Below are positions 1 to 6,557 of a stretch of 17,307 nucleotides of DNA, piece by piece. The position numbers and the translations under genes were made by a program. Below the pieces are notes generated by a model. That model worked only from the letters and a program-made list of their open reading frames with translations, was not told the origin of the DNA and made no database searches. How positions within the stretch are numbered: position 1 is the first letter of the stretch; every line of letters begins with the position of its first letter. The stretch lies in the NCBI GenBank assembly GCA_035509615.1, contig DATJLK010000046.1, forward strand, positions 1 to 17,307, written 5' to 3'. This stretch comes from AP-15 sp035509615 (GTDB lineage: Bacteria > Pseudomonadota > Alphaproteobacteria > ATCC43930 > CGMCC-115725).

Positions 1-517
1 CCGTCTGCGCTGCGATCGCGTCGAGACGCTGCGATTGCTGCGTCAGCGCCGCTGTGGTTGCCGCAGCCTGCTGGGTCTGGCGCTGTTGGCCCTGGCGCAG
101 GGTCGCGACGCCGGCCTCGAGTGCTGTAACCCGCTGCGCCACTGCCGCTTGCGCCGATTTGATCGCGTCCGCGTCGATCGGCGGGGCAACCGGTCGCTGT
201 TCGAGTCTCGCCACCCGCGTTTCGAGTGTCGCCAAATGCTGCGCGAGAGCATCGTATCTGGCAGCGCCGGATTGCGTGCCCCATGGCAGCAAGGGGCGGA
301 GGGCTGGCGCCCAAAACGGCGAGGCCAGAACCCCGGCAATGACCAAGACCAGCATGCCGCCGAGCCATAGCGGCGCCGAGGACCGCCCGCGACGCCGCTC
401 CGGCGGGGACGCCGACACCTCGGGAGCGGGCGCCCAGGGCGATGTCGTGGCGGTCGTGTCGGGTTCGGATGAAATGCCGGGATCCACCGCCGATCGCTCG
501 TTGCGTTCGTCCGACAT
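1..517 (-). CDS. HemX/mitofilin-like inner-membrane protein (partial, C-terminus outside window)
   Basis: The minus-strand frame opens with ATG at 517 (MSDERNERSA...) and stays open for 172 codons to the window edge, so the C-terminal part is missing. Seen: a Pro/Ala/Ser-rich polar N-terminus (about residues 1-48), one hydrophobic segment (about 50-71) and then a long Ala/Gln/Leu/Arg stretch from about 86 onward with heptad-like spacing, which reads as coiled coil. A good Shine-Dalgarno (AGGGAG) precedes the ATG. The start lies 17 bases after the hemD stop on the same strand, so the two are almost certainly co-transcribed. In Alphaproteobacteria a single-pass mitofilin/HemX-like protein (COG4223 type) regularly follows hemD; this architecture and position are the basis of the call. 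Whether it has any role in heme synthesis is not established by the sequence. Confidence 0.75.
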   Translation of the reverse strand, partial: MSDERNERSAVDPGISSEPDTTATTSPWAPAPEVSASPPERRRGRSSAPLWLGGMLVLVIAGVLASPFWAPALRPLLPWGTQSGAARYDALAQHLATLETRVARLEQRPVAPPIDADAIKSAQAAVAQRVTALEAGVATLRQGQQRQTQQAAATTAALTQQSQRLDAIAAQT

Positions 518-534
518 CGAACTCCCTTGATTGC

Positions 535-1287
535 TCAACCGCACCCGCATTCGACGATAAGCTGATCCAGCAGTCTGAGCAGCGCCGCCTGATCGGGCCG
601 TTGCGCGATCCTTCGCGCGCGCCAGACTGTTGCACCGAGGGCGGCGTCTGCCGCCGCGCTGATCGACAGGGCGATGATCGTCTCGCAGGTGTGCGACAGG
701 CCGGCGGCATCAGCCAGACGGGTGAAGATCAAAGCGGTCCGCGGCGAAAAGAACAAAGCAAAGTCGATTTCGCCATGGCGCAACGCCTCGCGCACGGCAT
801 CACTCATCGCCGCGATCGGCCGGGCCTCGTAAAGAATGCTGCGCTCGACGGCAAAGCCGCGCGCCCGCAGCGCGCCGACCAGATCGCCGGTGACGTCCTT
901 GCCGCAGACATGCAGCAGCGTGCCGTCGCGAGGCCGCAGCCGGTCCGTGGCCAGCCGCACCAGATCCGCGGCATTGCCCGCCGCACTCTCGACCTTGGTG
1001 AAACCCAGCGCGCGGGCGCGGGCGGCGGTGGCGTCACCGACCGCCAGCAGCGGCAAGTCGCGCTCGCCGCTCGTCCGAGCCAGGGCGCGCACCCCGTTGG
1101 CGCTGGTGCACAGCACCGCCTGCACCCCGGCGAGATCAAGGACGGCCGAGCGGAAATGCACTTCCATCATCGGCTCGACGAGAGCGCCGATCTGGCGCGC
1201 GGCCAGTGCCGCGACGAGCGTATCCGCCTCCTCGCGCGGCCGGGTGAGGAGCGCGCGCCAACCCTGCCTTGACGCGATCGAAGCCAT
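535..1287 (-). CDS. hemD: Uroporphyrinogen-III synthase
   Basis: A 250-residue cytoplasmic protein, the usual length for HemD, which closes and inverts ring D of hydroxymethylbilane to give uroporphyrinogen III, the precursor of heme, siroheme, cobalamin and bacteriochlorophyll. The family diverges strongly, but the pattern is typical: an N-terminal LLTRP..EA.TL segment near residue 13, a VLCTSANGVRAL segment, LLAVGDATAARARALGF, a central LLHVCGKDVTGDL, and DFALFFSPRTALIF followed by IALSISAAADA. These are the repeated half-domains of the two-lobe fold. The gene is followed by the HemX-like gene after 17 bases. Usually hemC lies just upstream; here the upstream neighbour (1409) is divergent and unrelated, so hemC must be elsewhere. 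The Shine-Dalgarno before the ATG is weak (GAAGA). Confidence 0.88.
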   Translation of the reverse strand: MASIASRQGWRALLTRPREEADTLVAALAARQIGALVEPMMEVHFRSAVLDLAGVQAVLCTSANGVRALARTSGERDLPLLAVGDATAARARALGFTKVESAAGNAADLVRLATDRLRPRDGTLLHVCGKDVTGDLVGALRARGFAVERSILYEARPIAAMSDAVREALRHGEIDFALFFSPRTALIFTRLADAAGLSHTCETIIALSISAAADAALGATVWRARRIAQRPDQAALLRLLDQLIVECGCG

Positions 1288-1408
1288 CGGTCTTCATCGC
1301 CCAAACCCGCCGCCACCGCAAGCTTGCCGCGTGCCGCGGGCCCGCTCTGCGGCGCAGACCCTGGTGTCGAGGTGACGTCGAGGCCAAACCGGATTAGATG
1401 TAGACCTG

Positions 1409-2143
1409 ATGATATCCCGTTTTGGCTTGCGGTCGGCGCTCGCGGAAACGGCCGGGGCGCGCGGCCTCTTACTCTACGGCATCCTCGTGCTCGCGGCGGT
1501 GCCGGCCGCAGCGCAGATGCCCGAGCCGCTGGCGACGGTGCTGCACCTGACCCAGACCGCCGAGCGCAAGGTCGTCCGTGATTTGCTGCGCGTCGAATTG
1601 CGGGCGGAAGCGACCGGCGCCGATCCGCTGGCCTTGCAGGCCGCGGTCAATCGCCGGATGGCATCCGCACTCGACCGGGCCCGCCAAGTGCAAGGGGTCG
1701 AGGTCGAGACCGGGAACTATGAAGTAAACGAGGAGCTGCCGCAAAATGCCGCTCCGCGCTGGCGCGCAAGCCAGTCATTGATCCTGACGGGCAGGGCCGC
1801 CGATGCCGAACTCAAGCTCGCCGGAGTATTGCAATCGGAAGGCTTGCTGATGTCCTCGATCAGTTATCAGGTCTCGCCCGAGACCGTGCGCGGCGCCGAA
1901 GAGGATCTGACGGCCGAGGCATTGGCGGGCCTCGCACAGCGGGCTTCGTCCGTCGCCGAACGGGTGCATCTCTCGGTGCTGCGCTACCGCGACTTGCGCG
2001 TCGGCAATGCCGAGACCGACGGGCAGCCGATCCCGCGCTTTGCCGCGGTGGCGATGGCCGCACCGGTCGCCGAGCCCGGAGAAGCCGTCGTTCGGGTCAC
2101 GGTTTCGGCCGATTTGCTGCTCGGCCCGCCAAAACATCCTTAG
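1409..2143 (+). CDS. Secreted/periplasmic SIMPL-domain (DUF541) protein
   Basis: 244 residues. An N-terminal hydrophobic segment (about 19-32) ends in AAAQ at 33-36, a likely signal-peptidase I site, so the mature protein is periplasmic. The remainder matches the SIMPL (DUF541) pattern: a strand-rich first part with VKVETGNYEV-like wording (VEVETGNYEVNEE), W.ASQSLILTG, then LLMSSISYQVSPETV, an alanine-rich helix with ALAGLAQRASSVAE, and RYRDLRVGNA. The family includes the E. coli YggE oxidative-stress protein, but the molecular activity is not established and I do not infer one. It ends 16 bases before the ThiE-family gene, so the two probably share a transcript. No strong Shine-Dalgarno precedes the ATG at 1409, and an internal alternative start cannot be excluded, though it would remove the signal peptide. 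Confidence 0.75.
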   Translation: MISRFGLRSALAETAGARGLLLYGILVLAAVPAAAQMPEPLATVLHLTQTAERKVVRDLLRVELRAEATGADPLALQAAVNRRMASALDRARQVQGVEVETGNYEVNEELPQNAAPRWRASQSLILTGRAADAELKLAGVLQSEGLLMSSISYQVSPETVRGAEEDLTAEALAGLAQRASSVAERVHLSVLRYRDLRVGNAETDGQPIPRFAAVAMAAPVAEPGEAVVRVTVSADLLLGPPKHP

Positions 2144-2159
2144 CTGGGGTCGGAGGACA

Positions 2160-2789
2160 ATGGATCTGCCCGAACCACCGCTGCTGGTGATCTCCGATCG
2201 CGGTCAGGCACGCCGGCCGCTGATCGCGATCGCGGAGGCGGCTTTTGCCGGCGGCTGCCGCTGGTTCAGCCTGCGCGAAAAGGACCTGCCTGCGGCCGAA
2301 CGGCATAGGCTGCTGGCGGCGCTGGTCGAACTTGGACATCGCTTCGGAGCCACCGTGACCGCGCATCAGGATATCGAGGCGGTTGTCGCGGTCGGCGCCG
2401 ACGGGGTGCATTTGCCGGCCAACGGCGATCCGCATGCGGCGCGGGGAGTGCTGCCGCGAGCATTGATCGGAGCGTCGGCGCATTCCATAACCGAAGCCGC
2501 CGCCCGGCTGCGCGCCGGGGCGGATTACGTGACCCTGAGCCCGGTGTTTTTGACTGTCAGCAAGCCCGGCTATGGCCCGGCGATCGGCCTCGACGGTCTG
2601 GCACGCGCGGCGGCGGCGGTTGACGGGCCGGTGCTGGCGCTGGGCGGCGTCGACTGGGAGAACGCCGGGCGCTGTCTTGCGGCAGGTGCTGCGGCAGTGG
2701 CGGTGATGGGTGAGGTCATGCGCGCCGACGATCCGCAAGCGACGGTCGCGGAGTTGATCGCCTCGGTCTCACCGCGGCGCACGGGTTAG
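2160..2789 (+). CDS. thiE: Thiamine-phosphate synthase / TenI-family protein
   Basis: 209 residues starting at the ATG at 2160, chosen because GGAGG lies 4 bases upstream and the family begins with LLVISDR; a longer in-frame start at 2007 only reads through the preceding gene. A TIM-barrel with ThiE/TenI marks: SLREKDL (37-43), ADGVHL (80-85), IGASAHS (103-109), ADYVTLSPVF.T.SKPGYGP (121-140), ALGGV (160-164) and AAVAVMGEV (178-186). ThiE joins the HMP pyrophosphate and thiazole phosphate moieties. Odd: the Gln that usually precedes LREK is Ser, and the Asn-Asp of the usual IND(R/Y) strand is replaced by TAHQD, which are TenI-like features; the His of the TenI tautomerase (in GHVF) is also absent (SPVF). 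The call is therefore at family level, and ThiE versus TenI is open. No other thiamine gene or TPP riboswitch is visible. Confidence 0.7.
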   Translation: MDLPEPPLLVISDRGQARRPLIAIAEAAFAGGCRWFSLREKDLPAAERHRLLAALVELGHRFGATVTAHQDIEAVVAVGADGVHLPANGDPHAARGVLPRALIGASAHSITEAAARLRAGADYVTLSPVFLTVSKPGYGPAIGLDGLARAAAAVDGPVLALGGVDWENAGRCLAAGAAAVAVMGEVMRADDPQATVAELIASVSPRRTG

Positions 2790-2853
2790 GGCGGGTTGCG
2801 CTCGACGCTTCAACGGACGCGCGCTTGCGGCTAATCTCAAGCGAGGGGACGAG

Positions 2854-3283
2854 GTGGAATGCGCCGATGGGCAACACAACACCAGCATCGACCTGCGCCG
2901 CGAGCCTGTCGCGCCCAGGGACTGGGGGTGTCATCGCGGACGTCACCATCGACAATCCGCCAGTCAACGCGCTAAAGCCCGAAGCTCGCATCGGTTTCGC
3001 CGATGCTCTGCGCCAGGTGGGCGCGACGATGCCTTGGTCGAAGGGGTGGTCGTCGCCTGCGCCGGTCGCATCTTTTTCGCCGGCGCCGGCGTCACCGAAT
3101 CCGGCACGCGACTATAAGCACCAGGGTCGCGGCGAGGTCATCGCGCAGCTCAGGGCAATGAAACCGGTCGCCGCCGCATTGCACGGCGTGGCGTTGGGCG
3201 GCGGTTTCGAGGCGACGCTCAACTGCCATTTTAGGGTTGGCTGCGAACTTCCGGTGCCAGACACCGGACAAACCAGCCGTTAG
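2854..3283 (+). pseudogene. Remnant of crotonase-domain multifunctional beta-oxidation gene (fadJ/pimF-like)
   Basis: No single frame is a working gene, but pieces of one enoyl-CoA hydratase N-terminus lie in order in alternating frames. Frame 1 gives SIDLRRE near 2884; frame 2 gives GVIADVTIDNPPVNAL (about 2930-2980) and FADALRQVGA; frame 1 then gives LVEGVVVACAGRIFFAGAG (about 3035-3090); frame 2 resumes with EVIAQLRAMKPVAAALHG and ALGGGFEATLNCHFRV (about 3130-3240). These match the start of FadB/FadJ-type multifunctional proteins, including the oxyanion-hole region. Similarity stops after CHFRV, so the rest of the hydratase and both dehydrogenase domains are gone, and the frame closes at 3283. 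At least two, probably three, frame changes plus truncation make it non-functional. It sits directly before pimC/pimD-like genes; in Rhodopseudomonas palustris the pim operon begins with the multifunctional gene pimF. Confidence 0.75.
3250..3268 (+). other. Perfect 7-bp hairpin in the leader of the pimC-like gene
   Basis: The arms TCCGGTG (3250-3256) and CACCGGA (3262-3268) are exact reverse complements around a 5-base loop. The hairpin sits between the end of the pseudogene homology (about 3240) and the Shine-Dalgarno (AGGGAG) of the gene starting at 3296. There is no T-run after it, so it is not a typical intrinsic terminator. It could be an operator, an mRNA-stabilising 5' structure or the scar of the deletion. 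Function unknown. Confidence 0.45.
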
Positions 3284-3295
3284 AGGGAGTTCGCC

Positions 3296-4501
3296 ATGGA
3301 TTTGCGCTTCACGCCTGAGGAACTGGCCTTCCGCGACGAGGTTCGGACGTTTTTTCACGAGAACCTGCCCGACGCGATCCGCACCAAGCTGATTGCGGGC
3401 AAGCGCCTCGCCAAGGACGATATCATCACCTGGCAACGGATCCTGAACAGAAAAGGCTGGGCGGTCGCCAACTGGCCGGTCGAGTGGGGCGGCACCGGAT
3501 GGTCGCCGGTGCAGCAATACATCTTTCAGGAAGAGCTGCAATTGACCCCGGCACCCCAGCCTTTGGGCTTTGGCGTGACGATGGTCGGCCCGGTCATGAT
3601 CGCGTTCGGTTCGGAGGATCAGAAAAAGCGCTTTCTGCCGCGCATCGCCAATCTCGACGATTGGTGGTGCCAGGGCTTTTCTGAGCCGGGATCGGGGTCC
3701 GACCTCGCCTCGCTGCGGACCGCTGCCAAGCGTGACGGCGATTATTACATCATCAATGGCCAAAAGACCTGGACGACGCTGGCGCAGCACGCCGACTGGA
3801 TCTTTTGCCTGGTACGCACCGACCCGCAGGCGAAAAAGCAGGAGGGCATCTCGTTTCTGCTGATCGACATGAAGACTCCGGGCATCACGGTGCGTCCGAT
3901 CATCACGATCGAGGGCGGGCATGAGGTCAACGAGGTTTTTTTTGACGATGTCAAGGTTCCGGCCGGCAACCTGGTCGGGGAGGAGAACAAGGGCTGGGAT
4001 TATGCCAAATATCTGCTCGGCCGCGAGCGCACCGGGATCGCCCGTGTCGGTCTGTCGAAGGAGCGCATCCGCCGCATCAAAGAGTTGGCGGCACTCGAAC
4101 GCGATGGCGACCGGCCATTGATCGAGGACGAGCGGTTCCGGGAAAAACTGGCGGCGGTCGAGGTCGAGCTGAAGGCGCTGGAAATGACCCAGTTGCGCGT
4201 CGTCGCCGCCGAGCGTCACCGCACCGACAACAAACCCGATCCGGCATCGTCGATCCTCAAGATCAAGGGCTCGGAGATCCAACAGGCGACAACCGAGCTG
4301 TTGCTGCAGGTCGTTGGACCTTACGCGCTGCCCTACCAGCCCGAGCGCGAGGATGACGAACGCTGGAACGAGCCGCCGATCGGTCCCGAGTGGGCGGGTC
4401 CGATCGCACCGACCTATTTCAACTGGCGCAAGACGTCGATTTACGGCGGTACCAACGAGATCCAGAAGAATATCGTCGCCAAGGCCATCCTTGGGCTGTG
4501 A
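3296..4501 (+). CDS. pimC: Acyl-CoA dehydrogenase, PimC-type large subunit
   Basis: 401 residues, ATG preceded by AGGGAG. An FAD-dependent acyl-CoA dehydrogenase that forms the 2,3-trans double bond in the first step of beta-oxidation. Seen: N-terminal helical domain with WPVEWGGTGWSP (60-71); middle beta-domain with GFSEPGSGSDLASLRT (127-142) for FAD/substrate binding and INGQKTWTT (153-161); C-terminal helical domain ending IYGGTNEIQKNIVAKAILGL. The position that is the catalytic Glu in MCAD-type enzymes (YEGT) is Gly here; Glu244 in LLGRERTG lies where the helix-G catalytic Glu of isovaleryl-CoA dehydrogenase and the mycobacterial heteromeric FadE proteins is found (alignment by eye). Wording and length fit the large subunit of pimeloyl-CoA dehydrogenase. 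With the gene at 4619 it likely forms a heteromeric enzyme, perhaps for dicarboxylyl-CoA; the substrate is inferred. Confidence 0.8.
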   Translation: MDLRFTPEELAFRDEVRTFFHENLPDAIRTKLIAGKRLAKDDIITWQRILNRKGWAVANWPVEWGGTGWSPVQQYIFQEELQLTPAPQPLGFGVTMVGPVMIAFGSEDQKKRFLPRIANLDDWWCQGFSEPGSGSDLASLRTAAKRDGDYYIINGQKTWTTLAQHADWIFCLVRTDPQAKKQEGISFLLIDMKTPGITVRPIITIEGGHEVNEVFFDDVKVPAGNLVGEENKGWDYAKYLLGRERTGIARVGLSKERIRRIKELAALERDGDRPLIEDERFREKLAAVEVELKALEMTQLRVVAAERHRTDNKPDPASSILKIKGSEIQQATTELLLQVVGPYALPYQPEREDDERWNEPPIGPEWAGPIAPTYFNWRKTSIYGGTNEIQKNIVAKAILGL

Positions 4502-4511
4502 CAATTAGACT

Positions 4512-4595
4512 CGTCATCGCCGGACCTGTGCCGCCCATCCACAGAAACCGCCCCGACGGCCGGATGTGGATGGCCCTGACGAGCCGGCCATGACG
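4512..4595. repeat. Long imperfect palindrome, REP-like intergenic element
   Basis: Outer arms CGTCATCGCCGG (4512-4523) and CCGGCCATGACG (4584-4595) pair with one mismatch. Nested inner arms CCATCCACA (4535-4543) and TGTGGATGG (4565-4573) pair perfectly. Together they form an imperfect stem-loop about 84 bases long that fills most of the 117-base gap between the two dehydrogenase subunit genes. The GTCAT.GCCGG...CCATCCAC wording is what I recognise from dispersed palindromic elements common in alphaproteobacterial intergenic regions. It is probably transcribed within the operon and may affect mRNA stability or attenuate expression of the downstream gene; that is inference. Confidence 0.7.
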
Positions 4596-4618
4596 GAACA
4601 GGTGGAGCTGGGGCGGAG

Positions 4619-5767
4619 ATGGATTTCGATCTGAGTGACGAGCAGCGGCTGTTGAAAGAGAGCCTCGACCGGCTCGTCCGCGACCGCTACGCCTTTGAAC
4701 AGCGCAAGGCGTATGCGCAGGACGCCGAGGGCTGGAGCCGGGAGCTGTGGCGGCAATATGCCGAACTCGGTTTACTCGGGGTCCCCTTTGCCGAGAGCCA
4801 TGGCGGCTCGGGTGGCGGAGCGGTCGAGACCATGCTGGTCATGGAGGCGTTTGGTCGCGCGTTGGTCCTCGAACCGTATTTGGCGACCGTTGTGCTCGGG
4901 GGCGGCTGTTTGCGCCATGGCGCCAGCGACGCGCTGCGCGCCGATCTCGTGCCAAAGATCGCTGATGGCAGCCTGACCCTGGCGTTTGCCCAGACCGAGC
5001 GCCATTCGCGCTGGAACCTCGCCGATGTCTCGACCACCGCCGCTCGCGACGGCGCCGGCTGGATGATTGACGGCGAAAAAGGGGTGGTGGTGCACGGCGA
5101 CACCGCCGACAAGCTGATCGTCACGGCCCGGATCGATGGCGGGCAGCGCGACCGCGAAGGGATCGGCGTGTTTCTGGTTGATGCCCAGGCGGCAGGCGTG
5201 TCGCGCCGCGGCTATCCGACCCAGGACGGGCTTCGCGCCGCGGAGGTCACGCTCACCGGCGTGCGGGTCGGGCCCGAAGCCATCCTCGGAAAGCCGGGTG
5301 ATGGTCTGGCGCTCATCGAGCGCGTCGTCGATGAAGCGATCGCCGCACTTTGCGCCGAGGCGGTCGGAGCGATGGCGGTCATGCACGAGTTGACCCTCGA
5401 TTACCTAAAGACACGCCGGCAATTCGGCCGCGAGATCGGCAGCTTTCAGGTATTGCAGCACCGCGCCGTCGACATGCTGGTGGCGCTGGAGCAGGCGCGC
5501 AGCATGGCGATGTTCGCGACAATGATGGCATCCGAAGAAAACGCGGCGGAGCGCCGCAAGGCGGTGGCGGCGGCCAAGGTGCAGATCGGGCGCTCGGGCA
5601 AGTTTGTCGGGCAGCAGGCGATCCAGCTGCATGGCGGCATCGGCATGACGATAGAGTACAAGGTCGGCCACTATTTCAAGCGAATGACGATGATCGATAC
5701 GATTTTTGGCGACGCCGACCACCATCTGCGCGAACTGGCCCGCGGCGGCGGTCCGCTTGCCGCCTGA
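4619..5767 (+). CDS. pimD: Acyl-CoA dehydrogenase, PimD-type small subunit
   Basis: 382 residues. N-terminal helical domain (MDFDLSDEQRLLKESLDRL), GLLGVPF.ESHGGSGGG (51-67), middle beta-domain with AFAQTE (122-127), then the C-terminal domain with the FAD-adenosine/pyrophosphate motif TRRQFGREIGSFQ (265-277) and QLHGGIGMT (336-344). The C-terminus reads TIFGDADHHL, without the usual catalytic Glu, and helix G (IERVVDEAIAALCAEAVG) has no obvious Glu base. This matches the non-catalytic, FAD-motif-bearing partner of heteromeric dehydrogenases (pimeloyl-CoA dehydrogenase small subunit; mycobacterial alpha2beta2 FadE pairs). The partner is the gene at 3296, 117 bases upstream. A purine-rich run (GGTGGAGCTGGGGCGGAG) precedes the ATG. 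Substrate not provable from sequence. Confidence 0.8.
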   Translation: MDFDLSDEQRLLKESLDRLVRDRYAFEQRKAYAQDAEGWSRELWRQYAELGLLGVPFAESHGGSGGGAVETMLVMEAFGRALVLEPYLATVVLGGGCLRHGASDALRADLVPKIADGSLTLAFAQTERHSRWNLADVSTTAARDGAGWMIDGEKGVVVHGDTADKLIVTARIDGGQRDREGIGVFLVDAQAAGVSRRGYPTQDGLRAAEVTLTGVRVGPEAILGKPGDGLALIERVVDEAIAALCAEAVGAMAVMHELTLDYLKTRRQFGREIGSFQVLQHRAVDMLVALEQARSMAMFATMMASEENAAERRKAVAAAKVQIGRSGKFVGQQAIQLHGGIGMTIEYKVGHYFKRMTMIDTIFGDADHHLRELARGGGPLAA

Positions 5768-5834
5768 CAATCCGGTCGCGGGATCACCGGCCCCGGATTT
5801 GCCCGCCGCGGAGAGCGCCCACAAAGCGGCATCG

Positions 5835-6530
5835 ATGATCCTGACCTGCCCCGCCTGCGCCACTCGCTATCGCGTCGCCGACCAGGAATTCGAAGGATCA
5901 ACCGGCCGGACCGTTCGCTGTGGCAATTGCGGCCATCTTTGGTACGAAACCGGCTCGACGCCGCAAGCCTTGGCTGCGGATAACCCGGACCAACCTCCGG
6001 CCGCCGGTTCCGACGCCTTTGGCGGCGCACCGTCGGTAGCGGCTGGGGTGCCGTCAATCCCGCGGTTCGACCTTCCGCCAAGACTGCCGCCGCGGCGGGC
6101 GCGACGATCTCTTGCCTCGGGCGTCACGACACTTGGCATATTGTTGGCCGCTATTGTCATCGGCGGCATTGTTGTCCGCAATCACCTCGTGGCAGACACT
6201 CCACCGTTGGTGCAAACCAATGCTGCGGCGACCCGGCCGGCTGCCCTGCCGGCGCCGGGAACGGGGCTGGTGATCCGCAAGATCACGCCGGCGCGCACCG
6301 CCGACGGGCTGGTAATCGATGGTGAAATCGCCAATCCCGGCGATGTGCCGCGCGATGTGCCGCGCCTGCGCGTGGCGTTGCAGGATTCCGCCGAGAAAGA
6401 GATCCAGTTCAAAACTGTCGACCCGCCAAAGGCACGGCTGCAACCCGGCGAAGTCGTCCATTTCGAGACGCCGTTCGCGCATCCCCCCGCCGCGGCGACC
6501 GGGGTCGTGGTAACGTTCGCCCCGTCATGA
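5835..6530 (+). CDS. Zinc-ribbon (MJ0042-type) single-pass membrane protein, DUF3426
   Basis: 231 residues from the ATG at 5835, chosen because the family begins immediately with the zinc ribbon; the frame is open upstream but overlaps the pimD-like gene. Residues 5-36 carry the finger CPACATRYRV...VRCGNCGHLW, with Cys5, Cys8, Cys29 and Cys32 as probable zinc ligands. A Pro/Ala-rich linker (40-90) and a basic RRAR patch lead into one membrane span (about 92-114). The rest is a DUF3426-like extracytoplasmic domain (LVIDGEIANPGDVPRDVP.LRVALQD, then LQPGEVVHFETPFAHPP), an FxLyD/CARDB-like beta sandwich. The ribbon would lie in the cytoplasm. Function unknown for the family. It ends 27 bases before the next gene. 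No clear Shine-Dalgarno before the ATG. Confidence 0.78.
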   Translation: MILTCPACATRYRVADQEFEGSTGRTVRCGNCGHLWYETGSTPQALAADNPDQPPAAGSDAFGGAPSVAAGVPSIPRFDLPPRLPPRRARRSLASGVTTLGILLAAIVIGGIVVRNHLVADTPPLVQTNAAATRPAALPAPGTGLVIRKITPARTADGLVIDGEIANPGDVPRDVPRLRVALQDSAEKEIQFKTVDPPKARLQPGEVVHFETPFAHPPAAATGVVVTFAPS

Positions 6531-6557
6531 CCGACCCTTAGCAGCGGGGGAGAGGAG

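Noticed and set aside
442..1272. A 276-codon plus-strand open frame covering hemD
   Set aside because: Antisense shadow of hemD with low-complexity Arg/Gln composition and no family resemblance.
3092..4504. A 470-codon open frame on the minus strand opposite the pimC-like gene
   Set aside because: It mirrors the codon bias of the sense gene; its product has no family features, and the sense strand encodes a full, motif-complete acyl-CoA dehydrogenase.
5768..5834. ATCCGG...CCGGAT inverted pair after the pimD-like stop, considered as a terminator
   Set aside because: The loop is long and no T-run follows, so it does not meet the pattern of an intrinsic terminator.
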